From an uncultured Carboxylicivirga sp. (GTDB taxonomy: Bacteria > Bacteroidota > Bacteroidia > Bacteroidales > Marinilabiliaceae): a stretch of DNA of 64,000 bases. The number at the start of each line of letters is the position of its first letter. Position 1 is the stretch's first letter. Below the pieces are notes generated by a model, which was not told the origin of the DNA, made no database searches, and worked only from the letters and a program-made list of their open reading frames with translations. Below, one piece after another: positions 54,776 to 63,698 of this stretch. Position numbers and translations under genes: made by a program. The stretch lies in NCBI GenBank assembly GCA_947503525.1, contig CANNEA010000001.1, positions 1 to 64,000 on the forward strand. The letters are read 5' to 3'.

Positions 54776-55975
54776 ATGCCTACAATTTCTAATAGGGGGC
54801 AGCAAATGCCTGCATCTCCGATTCGTAAGTTGGTTCCTTATGCCGAAGAGGCTAAATCAAAAGGCGTAACAGTATACCATCTTAACATTGGTCAACCTGA
54901 TATTAAGACACCAGAGGTGGCTTTGGATGCTATCCGCAATATTGATATGAAAGTAGTTGAATACAGTCATTCAGCAGGTATTGAAAGCTATCGACGTAAG
55001 CTGGCTACTATGTATCAAAACATTGATATCAATGTAGATCACAACGAGATATTAGTAACTGCCGGAGGTTCAGAAGCTATTACTTTTGCTTTCTTAACGT
55101 GTTTAAATCCGGGAGATGAAGTCATCATTCCAGAGCCATTTTATGCCAATTACAATGGTTTTGCAGTTTCTGCAGGCATTACAGTTAAGCCACTTCAGTC
55201 GAGTATTGAAGACGGTTTTGCTTTACCGGCCATTGAAGAATTTGAGAAGATGATTACGCCGGCTACTAAGGCTATTGTAATCTGTAATCCAAATAACCCA
55301 ACCGGATACTTGTATTCAGAGGAAGAGATGGAGCAATTGCGTCAGATCGTTGAGAAGCATGATTTATACCTGTTCTCTGATGAGGTTTACCGTGAGTTCT
55401 GTTACGATGGAGAAAAACACATTTCAGCCATGCATTTGAAAGGGATCGAGAACAACGTTATCATGTTTGATTCTGTATCGAAGCGCTACAGCGAGTGTGG
55501 GGTTCGTATTGGAGCATTGGTTACAAAAAATAAGTCGGTACTTGAAACAGCCTTGAAATTTGGACAGGCTCGCCTGAGTCCTCCTGGATTTGGACAGATT
55601 GCCGCAGAGGCTTCATTAGATACTCCTCAAACCTATTTTGATGAGGTATATGCTGAATACATCGATCGCCGTAACTTCCTGGTAGAAGGATTAAATAAGA
55701 TTCCGGGTGTTTATACACCAATGCCAAAAGGTGCATTTTATACTGTAGCTAAATTGCCGATTGATGACTCTGATAAATTTTGTCAGTGGATATTGAGCGA
55801 ATTCAGTCATAAGAATCAAACTGTGATGATGGCGCCGGCTTCAGGTTTCTATAGTACACCTGGATCAGGTAAAAATGAAGTACGTATTGCTTATGTCTTG
55901 AAGAAAGAGGATCTGGCTAATGCGATAGAAACATTAGAAAGGGCCCTGGAAGTTTATCCGGGACGAACAATATAG
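54776..55975 (+). CDS. PLP-dependent aminotransferase (class I/II)
   Basis: A cytoplasmic amino-acid transaminase of the aspartate/tyrosine aminotransferase class. It has YHLNIGQPDI, the PLP lysine K236 in FDSVSKRYSECG, N174 in NPNNPTG, D202 and Y205 in FSDEVYREF, and the terminal arginine segment EVRIAYVLKKEDL. Length (399 residues) is normal. The substrate is not fixed by sequence; aspartate or an aromatic/branched amino acid is possible. It is a single gene with a terminator behind it. Confidence 0.9.
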   Translation: MPTISNRGQQMPASPIRKLVPYAEEAKSKGVTVYHLNIGQPDIKTPEVALDAIRNIDMKVVEYSHSAGIESYRRKLATMYQNIDINVDHNEILVTAGGSEAITFAFLTCLNPGDEVIIPEPFYANYNGFAVSAGITVKPLQSSIEDGFALPAIEEFEKMITPATKAIVICNPNNPTGYLYSEEEMEQLRQIVEKHDLYLFSDEVYREFCYDGEKHISAMHLKGIENNVIMFDSVSKRYSECGVRIGALVTKNKSVLETALKFGQARLSPPGFGQIAAEASLDTPQTYFDEVYAEYIDRRNFLVEGLNKIPGVYTPMPKGAFYTVAKLPIDDSDKFCQWILSEFSHKNQTVMMAPASGFYSTPGSGKNEVRIAYVLKKEDLANAIETLERALEVYPGRTI

Positions 55976-56000
55976 GGTTAAATCAAATTTGAATATTAAG

Positions 56001-56030
56001 AAGGTCGGGGCATTGTTCCGGCCTTTTTTT
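56001..56030 (+). terminator. Terminator of the aminotransferase gene
   Basis: AAGGTCGGGG pairs with TCCGGCCTT (one mismatch) and is followed by a seven-T tract, ~25 bases after the stop codon. Confidence 0.8.
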
Positions 56031-56078
56031 ATAATTTATGCAGAGAGATAAACTCTTCGTACAAGTTGTTGAAAATAA

Positions 56079-56114
56079 GAAAGTCGTCTTAAAGCATGCT
56101 TTAAGACGACTTTC
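56079..56114. repeat. Perfect 36-bp palindrome
   Basis: The sequence from GAAAGTCGTC (56079) to GACGACTTTC (56114) is identical to its reverse complement, with GCATGC at its centre. No T-tract follows, so it is not a normal terminator. It may be a cruciform, a processing site or a leader hairpin for the mini-ORF 30 bases downstream. Confidence 0.7.
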
Positions 56115-56143
56115 AACTTTTAACCAAACCTAACCCTAAACTT

Positions 56144-56233
56144 ATGAGAAAACTTCTCTATATTCTTAAAAAAATCTTTTACTTCTGTAGTTACTTTTGC
56201 GTTTACGAACGAAAGTTTATAAGGTTGCAATAA
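56144..56233 (+). CDS. Possible mini-ORF of 29 codons (leader peptide or gene remnant)
   Basis: The frame ATGAGAAAACTTCTC... reads MRKLLYILKKIFYF and then CSYFCVYERKFIRLQ before TAA. The start and its upstream C/A-rich sequence (AACCTAACCCTAAACTT) recall SusC-type gene starts with a basic-hydrophobic signal peptide, but the frame stops early. It could be a truncated receptor remnant or a small membrane peptide. Length alone makes this weak. Confidence 0.3.
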   Translation: MRKLLYILKKIFYFCSYFCVYERKFIRLQ

Positions 56234-56354
56234 TTAGGTACTTTTTAGCTCTTTAATTTCATTGTGTTTGATTATCAGGGCTAATGTAGTATGATTTTCT
56301 TGAGAAAAGGAGAGGACTTAGTTTTACAATCCTTCTGTTTACGAATTCCACGCA

Positions 56355-56384
56355 CAAAAAAAGCATAGCCAAAGAGCAATGCTT
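56355..56384 (-). terminator. pyrF terminator
   Basis: AAGCAT (56361-56366) pairs with ATGCTT (56379-56384), with an inner GC/GC pair. On the minus strand a T7 run follows the stem. It lies ~25 bases after the pyrF stop. Confidence 0.65.
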
Positions 56385-56407
56385 AATATATCATTATTGA
56401 TCTGAAA

Positions 56408-57235
56408 TTAGATCAAACCATGTTCTTTTAATGCGGCTTCCATATCTATCTGAACCGCTTTAGCTGCTTCGCCAGCTTTTTCTGCAAAGTCACTTCCGTT
56501 ACTTGCATAAATTATACCGCGACTAGAGTTTACCAATAAACCACATTTGTCGTTCATTCCGTTTTTAGCTACTTCTTCAAGGCTTCCACCTTGCGCTCCA
56601 ACACCAGGTACCAATAGGAAGTGATTCGGAATAATCTTACGGATATCGGCAAGCATCTCAGCTTTAGTTGCACCTACTACATACATCAGGTTTTCTTCCG
56701 TTCCCCATTCAGCACTTTTCTTAATAACACGTTCAAATAACTTCTCGTCATTCTCATTCATGTACTGAAAATCAGCTGCACCTTTGTTTGATGTCAGAGC
56801 CAATAGAATAACCCATTTATCCACATAGGTCAAAAATGGTTTAACTGAATCTTCGCCCATATACGGAGCAACAGTTACCGAATCAAACTCCATATGATCG
56901 AAGAAAGCCTTAGCATACATGGCTGAAGTATTACCAATATCACCGCGCTTGGCATCGGCAATAATGAAAATATCAGGATAGTTGTACTTCAGGTAGTTTA
57001 CTGTTTTCTCCAAAGAGTTCCAGCCATTAACACCTAAACTTTCATAGAAAGCTAAATTAGGTTTGTAGGCTACCGTTACTTCATGTGTTGCATCAATAAT
57101 TTGCTTGTTGAAGGCAAATATAGGGTCCGTTGTGTCCAATAACTCACGAGGAATTTTGTTGATGTCGGTATCTAAACCCACACACAAAAAACTCTTTTTC
57201 TTTTTAATGTTTTCAAACAGTTCTTGCGAAGTCAT
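56408..57235 (-). CDS. pyrF: Orotidine 5'-phosphate decarboxylase (type 2)
   Basis: Decarboxylates orotidine monophosphate to UMP, the last step of pyrimidine synthesis. The catalytic [19 protein letters not shown] segment is clear, with [14 protein letters not shown] near the start and [15 protein letters not shown] in the phosphate loop. The 275-residue length and sequence fit the long (type 2) form usual in Bacteroidota. It is the last gene of the purM-prfA-pyrF group; an unusual repeated TAGC tract lies in the gap to prfA. Confidence 0.96.
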   Translation of the reverse strand: MTSQELFENIKKKKSFLCVGLDTDINKIPRELLDTTDPIFAFNKQIIDATHEVTVAYKPNLAFYESLGVNGWNSLEKTVNYLKYNYPDIFIIADAKRGDIGNTSAMYAKAFFDHMEFDSVTVAPYMGEDSVKPFLTYVDKWVILLALTSNKGAADFQYMNENDEKLFERVIKKSAEWGTEENLMYVVGATKAEMLADIRKIIPNHFLLVPGVGAQGGSLEEVAKNGMNDKCGLLVNSSRGIIYASNGSDFAEKAGEAAKAVQIDMEAALKEHGLI

Positions 57236-57240
57236 AATTG

Positions 57241-57273
57241 TAGCTGTTAGCTGCTAGCTATTGGCTGCTAGCT
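57241..57273. repeat. TAGC-rich short repeat before pyrF
   Basis: TAGCTGTTAGCTGCTAGCTA then TTGGCTGCTAGCTTG is built of overlapping TAGCTG/GCTAGC words. It lies in the 86-bp gap between prfA and pyrF and recalls the TTAG/CTAA-rich spacer in the rRNA operon. It may be a dispersed intergenic repeat. Confidence 0.55.
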
Positions 57274-57321
57274 TGTTTTTAAAATTAAACCATCAAATAT
57301 TAGTTAATGGATATTTGTATT

Positions 57322-58410
57322 TTACATTTCGCTTAACTTCAAGCGCTCTGCATTTTCTTCAATAATCAATTTGTCAATAATAGGTTGAATATCACCATCC
57401 ATAATTGCAGGAAGGTTATACATGGTTAATGTAATTCGATGATCCGTCATTCTTCCCTGAGGATAGTTATACGTTCGAATTTTAGCTGAACGGTCACCCG
57501 ACGATACCATTGTTTTACGTTGCGACGAAATCTCATCAAGGTATTTCTGATATTCAAGATTATATAAGCGGGTTCTTAATTCCGCCATAGCCTTATCAAG
57601 GTTCTTCAATTGCGATTTCTGATCCTGACAAGTCACTACAATACCACTCGGAATGTGTGTTAAGCGAATGGCTGAGTAGGTTGTATTTACACTCTGTCCA
57701 CCAGGCCCAGAAGAACAGTAGGTATCCTTTCTGATATCTTCTTTTCGCAGTTCAATGTCGAATTCTTCCGCTTCAGGCAGTACAGCAACCGTTGCAGCTG
57801 AAGTATGAACACGTCCTTGAGTTTCGGTTTGAGGAACGCGTTGTACACGATGAACACCTGATTCGTATTTTAAGATGCCATAAACACCTTCACCGGTAAC
57901 ATTCATTACTATTTCCTTAAAACCACCAGAGGTTCCTTCGCTACTATGAGTTACACTGACCTTCCATTTTTTGCTTTCACAGAATTTGGTATACATACGG
58001 AAAAGGTCGCCGGTGAAAATACTGGCTTCATCGCCACCTGTTCCGGCACGAATTTCCAATACTGCATTTTTACCATCTTGTGGATCGGCAGGAATTAAAA
58101 GAAGCTTAATGTCTTCTTCTAAACCGGGAAGTTTGGCTTCCATTTCATCCAATTCCATCTTGGCCATTTCCTTCATTTCCGGATCCGTTTCTTCTTTTAG
58201 CATTTCACGGGCCGATTCCATGTTGTCAATGGTATTCTTGAACTCCTTGCGCTTTTCAACTATTCGTTCAAGTTCTTTATATTCTTTATTCAGCTTGATG
58301 TACCTCTTTGTATCAGAAATAACTTCCGGATTGGTAATCTGCTCACTTACTTCTTCGAAGCGCAAACGGATACCTTCCAGTTTTTCAAGCAATGCATTTT
58401 CTGTTGACAT
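57322..58410 (-). CDS. prfA: Peptide chain release factor 1
   Basis: Recognises UAA and UAG and triggers peptide release. The 362 residues carry the RF1 stop-codon-reading PxT motif (PQT, 193-195 in [19 protein letters not shown]) and the catalytic GGQ (237-239 in [19 protein letters not shown]). The N-terminal helical domain and the [12 protein letters not shown] motif are normal. It is flanked by purM and pyrF in the same direction, a grouping conserved in Bacteroidota. Confidence 0.97.
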   Translation of the reverse strand: MSTENALLEKLEGIRLRFEEVSEQITNPEVISDTKRYIKLNKEYKELERIVEKRKEFKNTIDNMESAREMLKEETDPEMKEMAKMELDEMEAKLPGLEEDIKLLLIPADPQDGKNAVLEIRAGTGGDEASIFTGDLFRMYTKFCESKKWKVSVTHSSEGTSGGFKEIVMNVTGEGVYGILKYESGVHRVQRVPQTETQGRVHTSAATVAVLPEAEEFDIELRKEDIRKDTYCSSGPGGQSVNTTYSAIRLTHIPSGIVVTCQDQKSQLKNLDKAMAELRTRLYNLEYQKYLDEISSQRKTMVSSGDRSAKIRTYNYPQGRMTDHRITLTMYNLPAIMDGDIQPIIDKLIIEENAERLKLSEM

Positions 58411-58476
58411 ATCTTATTAGATAAATACTGTTAGACAATAGTGGATGTTTCAAAACATCCTAAACTTTCAATCTGC

Positions 58477-59649
58477 TTAGTACTCGAAAGTACCAAACTC
58501 ACTTTCGATAGTCAGCGATTTGCTTCCTTCATTAGCTTCAACACGACCTACCACCTGCGCATCAATATTGAAAGATTTGGCAATCTCTATTACTTGGTCT
58601 GCCTTTTCCGCAGGCAGATATATTTCGTAGCGGTGTCCCATGTTAAACACCTTATACATTTCTTTCCAATCTGTACCTGATTCCTCATGAATAACTTTAA
58701 ACAAAGGAGGTACGTCAAATAAGTTATCCTTGATGACATGTACATTATCCACAAAATGCAGTACCTTGGTTTGAGCTCCACCTGAGCAGTGAACCATACC
58801 ATGAATTTCGGAACGCATTTGATCCAATACTTTTTTAATTACAGGCGCATAGGTACGGGTAGGGGATAATACCAGTTTACCGGCATCTAATTCAACACCT
58901 TTAATACTTTCAGTTAATTCGTAGTTTCCTGAGTAAACCAATTCAGCTGGAACAGATCCATCATAGCTTTCAGGATACTTTTCAGCTAAGTATTTCCCAA
59001 AAACATCGTGACGTGCTGAAGTTAAACCATTACTACCCATTCCGCCATTGTACTCAGTTTCATAGGTCGCTTGTCCCGATGAAGATAATCCTACAATTAC
59101 ATCACCAGCCTGAATATTGTGATTAGATACTACGTCTTCACGTTTCATGCGGCATGTAACCGTACTGTCAACAATAATGGTTTTTACCAAATCACCTACA
59201 TCTGCTGTTTCTCCACCAGTTGGGAAAATACTGATACCCATTTCGCGAAGTTCAGCTAATAACTCATCCGTTCCATTGATAATGGCAGACAATACTTCTC
59301 CAGGAATCAGGTTTTTATTCCGCCCAATAGTTGAAGATACCAGAATGTTTTCTGTTGCTCCAACACAAAGGAGATCATCCAGATTCATAATAATAGCATC
59401 TTGAGCTATTCCTTTCCATACCGATACATCGCCGGTTTCTTTCCAATACATGTAGGCCAATGAAGATTTGGTTCCGGCACCATCAGCATGCATAATGTTG
59501 CAATATTCCGGATCTCCACCCAAAATATCAGGAACAATTTTACAGAATGCTTGAGGAAAAACGCCTTTATCAATATTCTTGATGGCATTATGTACATCTT
59601 CTTTTGAGGCTGAAACACCGCGTTGGTTGTATCTCGAATCTGAACTCAC
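58477..59649 (-). CDS. purM: Phosphoribosylformylglycinamidine cyclo-ligase (AIR synthase)
   Basis: Closes the imidazole ring in purine synthesis (FGAM to AIR). The sequence starts SDSRYNQRGVSASKEDVHNAI, then HADGAGTKSSLAYMYWKE, MNLDDLLCVGA and FPTGGETADVGD, which are the ATP- and substrate-binding motifs of PurM. The C-terminal half has VIVGLSSSGQATYETEYNG. The 390-residue length is longer than E. coli PurM but normal for Bacteroidota. It opens the purM-prfA-pyrF group. Confidence 0.95.
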   Translation of the reverse strand: MSSDSRYNQRGVSASKEDVHNAIKNIDKGVFPQAFCKIVPDILGGDPEYCNIMHADGAGTKSSLAYMYWKETGDVSVWKGIAQDAIIMNLDDLLCVGATENILVSSTIGRNKNLIPGEVLSAIINGTDELLAELREMGISIFPTGGETADVGDLVKTIIVDSTVTCRMKREDVVSNHNIQAGDVIVGLSSSGQATYETEYNGGMGSNGLTSARHDVFGKYLAEKYPESYDGSVPAELVYSGNYELTESIKGVELDAGKLVLSPTRTYAPVIKKVLDQMRSEIHGMVHCSGGAQTKVLHFVDNVHVIKDNLFDVPPLFKVIHEESGTDWKEMYKVFNMGHRYEIYLPAEKADQVIEIAKSFNIDAQVVGRVEANEGSKSLTIESEFGTFEY

Positions 59650-59842
59650 AAATAATAATTTATCAGGTTTTTACCCTATTTCGGGATGCAAAAATAATAC
59701 AATCTTTCGGCATCATCAAAGGAAGTGATTAATATGTATCTACAATAGGGTGTAAAGTTTGTTAATGAAGCATTTTAATAAAGGAAATGGAGATGTTTTG
59801 TTAGTATGTTGGCATGTTCTATTTTTATCAAAAAAACAGTTT

Positions 59843-60817
59843 ATGCTTAAACGCATTGATGGCTTTATAATAGGTTTAATTGCAATGATTGCTTTTGCCT
59901 GGTTTATTCCCCAATTAGCCAATGGAGAGGGTGTATTTTCATTGGATACCATTACTGATTATGGAATATCATTTATATTTTTCTTTTACGGTTTAAAACT
60001 TAGTCCAAAGCAAATGCGCGAAGGATTGAGTAATTATCGATTACATATTGTCATTCAACTATCCACTTTTGTGCTGTTTCCCTTGTTAATCATTTTATTT
60101 TTACCATTGATCGGAGGGGAAGAAGGGCGTATGCTTTGGTTGGCTGTATTTTTTCTTGCCGCTTTACCATCTACAGTGTCATCATCAGTTGTAATGGTGG
60201 TATTGGCCAAAGGAAATGTTGCCGGAGCTATTTTTAATGCGAGTTTGTCGGGTTTAATAGGTATAGCCATTACGCCATTATGGATTGGTTTGTTCATGTC
60301 AACAGGCGATGCAAGTTTTGATTTTTCAGAGGTGTTGTTAAGTTTAGTTATTAAGATTTTATTACCCGTTATACTGGGATTGGTTTTACATCGTTATTGG
60401 GGAGATATGGCCAAAAGGAATGCTGAAAAGCTGGCCTTATTTGATAAAACCATTATTCTTCTGATTGTTTATAAAAGCTTTGCCCATTCGTTTTCTGCTG
60501 GCTTGTTTGAATCGATTAGTTGGGGGGAACTTAGTTTAGTAGGAGCAAGTGTACTTGTGCTGTTTGTATTAATATACCTTATTATCCTGTGGGTAAGTAA
60601 GAAGTTAAAGTTTAACAGAGAAGATAAAATAACAGCTTTGTTTTGTGGATCTAAAAAGTCCTTGGTGCATGGTACTGTAATGTCGAATGTTTTATTTCAG
60701 AATATGCTTGGGCAAGGGCTCTTTCTTTTGCCAATTATGCTTTATCATGCTTTACAGCTTGTTGTTATAAGTTTTATCGCTCAAAAGATGGGTAATGAAG
60801 AGATGTACGATAAATAA
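59843..60817 (+). CDS. Bile acid:sodium symporter-family protein (SBF-like)
   Basis: An inner-membrane protein with about nine to ten helices. The ORF opens at 59759, but the ATG at 59843 (MLKRIDGFIIGLIAMIAFAWFIP) is preferred since the first membrane helix starts there. Hallmarks are FIFFFYGLKLSPKQMREGL, ALPSTVSSSVVMVVLAKGNVAGAIFNASLSGLIG and KITALFCGSKKSLVHGT. It belongs to the PF13593-like SBF branch; the substrate is unknown. It is transcribed away from purM. Confidence 0.88.
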   Translation: MLKRIDGFIIGLIAMIAFAWFIPQLANGEGVFSLDTITDYGISFIFFFYGLKLSPKQMREGLSNYRLHIVIQLSTFVLFPLLIILFLPLIGGEEGRMLWLAVFFLAALPSTVSSSVVMVVLAKGNVAGAIFNASLSGLIGIAITPLWIGLFMSTGDASFDFSEVLLSLVIKILLPVILGLVLHRYWGDMAKRNAEKLALFDKTIILLIVYKSFAHSFSAGLFESISWGELSLVGASVLVLFVLIYLIILWVSKKLKFNREDKITALFCGSKKSLVHGTVMSNVLFQNMLGQGLFLLPIMLYHALQLVVISFIAQKMGNEEMYDK

Positions 60818-60868
60818 TTCGAAATACTTCTGTATTTAATTTGTATCATTGCAGCCTGAAAGTGAAAA

Positions 60869-61309
60869 ATGGAAGAATTAGGTAAATATTTAGCTGTTTA
60901 TTTGGCAGGTGCAACAGGTATCTATAAAGGGATTCCTGTAGGTATTGCCTTTGGCTTATCACCTTTTTTGTCCGCCTCATTTACTGCTCTGGGTTCCATT
61001 TCTTCAGTAGTCATACTTTATTTGGCTGGTGCTCCATTCAGGCAATGGTTAATGAAAAAATATGGTTCAAAATCAATTGATGGAAAGCAACAAAAGTTTA
61101 CTAATTGGCTGGATAAATACGGTGTGCCCGGTTTAGGCTTAATGGTAACAGGCTTATTAGGTCCGTTTATTTCTTTGATAATGGGAATGACCTTATTGAA
61201 AGAAACAGGTAAGTTCTTATTTTATCTGATCCTCGGCATTATTTTATGGTCGTTTGCTATAGCTTATGTTGCAGATCCCTTAGTGGATTTAATCAAGAGT
61301 TTCTTTTAA
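60869..61309 (+). CDS. Small multidrug-export-like membrane protein (COG2426 type)
   Basis: A 146-residue integral membrane protein with about four to five helices. It resembles the small-multidrug-export/COG2426 family, with a conserved glycine-rich start (YLAGATGIYKGIPVGIAFGLSP) and GVPGLGLMVTGLLGPFISLIMG. The transport role is not proven in the family. It follows the symporter gene by 51 bp on the same strand and ends by overlapping the convergent lipoprotein gene by 4 bp. Confidence 0.75.
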   Translation: MEELGKYLAVYLAGATGIYKGIPVGIAFGLSPFLSASFTALGSISSVVILYLAGAPFRQWLMKKYGSKSIDGKQQKFTNWLDKYGVPGLGLMVTGLLGPFISLIMGMTLLKETGKFLFYLILGIILWSFAIAYVADPLVDLIKSFF

Positions 61310-63303
61310 GCTCCTTCCTCTTCTTTTTGCACATTAAACTCAATACGCCTGTTAATTTCATGAGCCTTGCGCTTATTGGAACTGCCCCTTATTTTTCTGA
61401 TATTAATTGGGTTTAATACAGTTCCTTCCTGAAGGAAATCATACTTTCTGGCCATTTTTTTATTAACGGTAGCAGGTTTTGAATTACCATAACCTTTGGC
61501 AGATAATCGTTCTGTTTTTACACCTTTCTCCAGTAGGTATTCCATAACCGCCTCCGCCCTCATCTGGCTTAGAACAATGGCTTCGGTTTCATTGCCTTCA
61601 TCCGAAGCATGAGCTGCAATTTCCAATACAATGCTTTGATTCATTTCGAGAATGGCCGTTAACCTGTCCAGTTCTTGTTCTGAATCGCTATTAAGCTCCG
61701 ACTTATCTTTTTCAAAGAAGATATTCTGAAATACAATGGCATCTTCCATTTGCATCATGTTAACTTCAAAATTAAACTCCCTGTTGTCACTTAAGCCATT
61801 TGTGGAAAATCGTTGTTTGTAGTTAAAATAGCTCGGACTGGCCACCATAAATACATAGTCGGTTTGATTACTTAACTTAGTGCCAAATGAACCATCTTCA
61901 CGAATTTTGAGCTTGATATTGGTGCCATCGGTGCCAATTAGTTTTATGTAAGCATTTGCCAATGGTGTTTCGTCTTTTTGACTATACACTATGCCTTTCA
62001 TGCTAAATTCCAATTTAGGAAGAACAAAAGAATAGAGATTGTCAACTCCTTTTGAGCTACCTCGGGATGAGCTAAAAATTCCTTCCTCTTGCAGACCCTT
62101 AAATGCAATTCCAAAATCATCACCTTCGCTATTTATCGGTTTGCCCATGTTATTGACCCGATAGTGCCCAGCCTCGTCATCAAATACAGCTCGGTAAATA
62201 TCCAGGCCTCCATACCCAACATGAGCATTGGACGCAAAATAAAGAGTGCCATCAGTTCTGACATATGGAAACATCTCATCACCAGGCGTATTTACAACAC
62301 TTCCCAGGTTAACAGGCTCATTCCAACCTTCATCTCCCTTTTCTGATTTCCAAATGTCTTTGCCACCATACCCACCAGGCATATCACTGACAAAGTATAG
62401 GGTTTCGTTATCAGGCGAGATGGCAGGATGAGCGATTAAAACACTATCACCTCCAATTATTATTTGCGAAGGTTCGCCCCACTTTCCACCTGATCGGCTC
62501 ACCATATAAACCTCAGCGCTAGATGGCATTTCATTGTCGTAACGACATCGCGTAAAATACATCGATTTACCATCATCCGACATGGTAGCACTGCCTTCAT
62601 CAAAAGTTGTATTAATACTTTCGTCCAAAGGTTCCGGATCTGTCCATTTGTTCTTGGCATCTATTCGTGATACATAAATGTTAGATCCACCTTGTCCTGT
62701 TATCCTATTTCGTTTTCTCGATTTTTTCTCCGTACGCATTGAGGAAAAATAGACCTGGTCGTAGTCAGAACTTGCATAACCGGGCGAAAAATCACTGAAT
62801 TTTGGACTGCTTAAGTCTTTAATCTTTTCGACCTGATAGCGTGTTTTAATGGAATCATTCAATACCAGTTTGTACGCGGCCAAACCATTCTGAGCTCGTC
62901 TGTCAAGTGCTTTTTTATCCAGGTAGCTTTTGTAAGCTTCTACCGCTTCTTCGTATTTCTCTGAAGCAAAGTAGGTGTCGGCTAAAAAAAGTTCGGCTTC
63001 AATTTCCTCATACTTGTATCGGACACTATTCCGATATGCACTTGCTGCCTTACGGGGTTTATTGGTTCTGCGATAACACTCGCCAAGGTAAAATGCTATT
63101 TCACCCCTGGTGTATTTATTTTTTTCTTTTTTGTACGCTTTTTTGAATTGCTTAGCCGCTCTGTCATATTCACCAATGAGATAAGCTTTATTGGCATTAG
63201 TCATTTTATCGCCAATAGAACATGATTGGAGAAGTACCAATAGAGCTATAATGGAATATACGGGTAATCGAAATGCTTTTACGAAACTGGGCATCAGGTT
63301 CAA
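61306..63303 (-). CDS. PorE-like OmpA-domain lipoprotein (type IX secretion candidate)
   Basis: A lipoprotein (lipobox LLQSC, Cys ~28) with four domains in order: TPR repeats (~30-150), a PD40/WD40-like beta-propeller (~165-430, FSPGYASSDYDQVYFSSMR, GGKDIWKSEK), a carboxypeptidase-regulatory-like domain (~435-520) and a C-terminal OmpA peptidoglycan-binding domain (~540-660, NIFFEKDKSELNSDSEQELDRL and ANKRKAHEINRRIEF-like NRRIEF). This is the architecture of PorE of the T9SS, which anchors the complex to peptidoglycan. Paralogues with the same plan exist in Bacteroidota, so the PorE role is likely but not certain. Confidence 0.82.
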   Translation of the reverse strand: MNLMPSFVKAFRLPVYSIIALLVLLQSCSIGDKMTNANKAYLIGEYDRAAKQFKKAYKKEKNKYTRGEIAFYLGECYRRTNKPRKAASAYRNSVRYKYEEIEAELFLADTYFASEKYEEAVEAYKSYLDKKALDRRAQNGLAAYKLVLNDSIKTRYQVEKIKDLSSPKFSDFSPGYASSDYDQVYFSSMRTEKKSRKRNRITGQGGSNIYVSRIDAKNKWTDPEPLDESINTTFDEGSATMSDDGKSMYFTRCRYDNEMPSSAEVYMVSRSGGKWGEPSQIIIGGDSVLIAHPAISPDNETLYFVSDMPGGYGGKDIWKSEKGDEGWNEPVNLGSVVNTPGDEMFPYVRTDGTLYFASNAHVGYGGLDIYRAVFDDEAGHYRVNNMGKPINSEGDDFGIAFKGLQEEGIFSSSRGSSKGVDNLYSFVLPKLEFSMKGIVYSQKDETPLANAYIKLIGTDGTNIKLKIREDGSFGTKLSNQTDYVFMVASPSYFNYKQRFSTNGLSDNREFNFEVNMMQMEDAIVFQNIFFEKDKSELNSDSEQELDRLTAILEMNQSIVLEIAAHASDEGNETEAIVLSQMRAEAVMEYLLEKGVKTERLSAKGYGNSKPATVNKKMARKYDFLQEGTVLNPINIRKIRGSSNKRKAHEINRRIEFNVQKEEEGA

Positions 63304-63380
63304 CGTTTTAAAGAACCAAAAATAAACAATTATTACTTAGATGAAAACGGGAAAGACCCAGTTTTATTATATGTAGACAC

Positions 63381-63695
63381 TTATTCGGAAAATAGGAGTT
63401 GATATGGACGTTTTACGGCTTCTTCTAATTGATGAATGCCGATGTTTCTGCTATATCGGAAATATTCTTTTCCTTCAAAAAACACAAGAACTGTTGGAAC
63501 AGTAAACACTTGATAACTGGCCGCAATATCAGCCTGTTCCATAGTATTTATATATTTTAATTCTAATTTAGGAAAAGTCGTGTCTACGAGTTCCTTTATT
63601 TTAGGTAGCAACACTTTGCAAACACTACAGGCATCATGAGAGAAGTACAGAATTACTGCGTCGGAACTCGAACTTAAATTAGATAACTCTTCCAT
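63381..63695 (-). CDS. Thioredoxin-family protein
   Basis: A short thioredoxin-like protein of 104 residues. The active-site motif is C23-S-V-C26 (DACSVCKVLLPKIK), not the usual WCGPC, with the cis-Pro motif in FTVPTVLVFFEG. No signal peptide, so it is cytoplasmic. The altered motif and the missing tryptophan suggest a specialised redox partner. It lies 3 bp after the ispF stop. Confidence 0.85.
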   Translation of the reverse strand: MEELSNLSSSSDAVILYFSHDACSVCKVLLPKIKELVDTTFPKLELKYINTMEQADIAASYQVFTVPTVLVFFEGKEYFRYSRNIGIHQLEEAVKRPYQLLFSE

Positions 63696-63698
63696 ATT

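Larger units (their letters stand above)
55976..56407. other. Intergenic region with palindrome and mini-ORF
   Basis: 432 bp between the aminotransferase and pyrF. It holds a terminator (56001-56030), a 36-bp perfect palindrome (56079-56114), a 29-codon ORF (56144-56233) and the pyrF terminator (56355-56384). 56240-56350 shows nothing I recognise. Confidence 0.6.

Noticed and set aside
57241-57273. CRISPR-like repeat
   Set aside because: The words are short, overlapping and lack unique spacers or nearby cas genes.
57971-58420. 149-codon plus-strand frame inside prfA
   Set aside because: It is opposite prfA, is serine-rich from reversed codons and has no family features.
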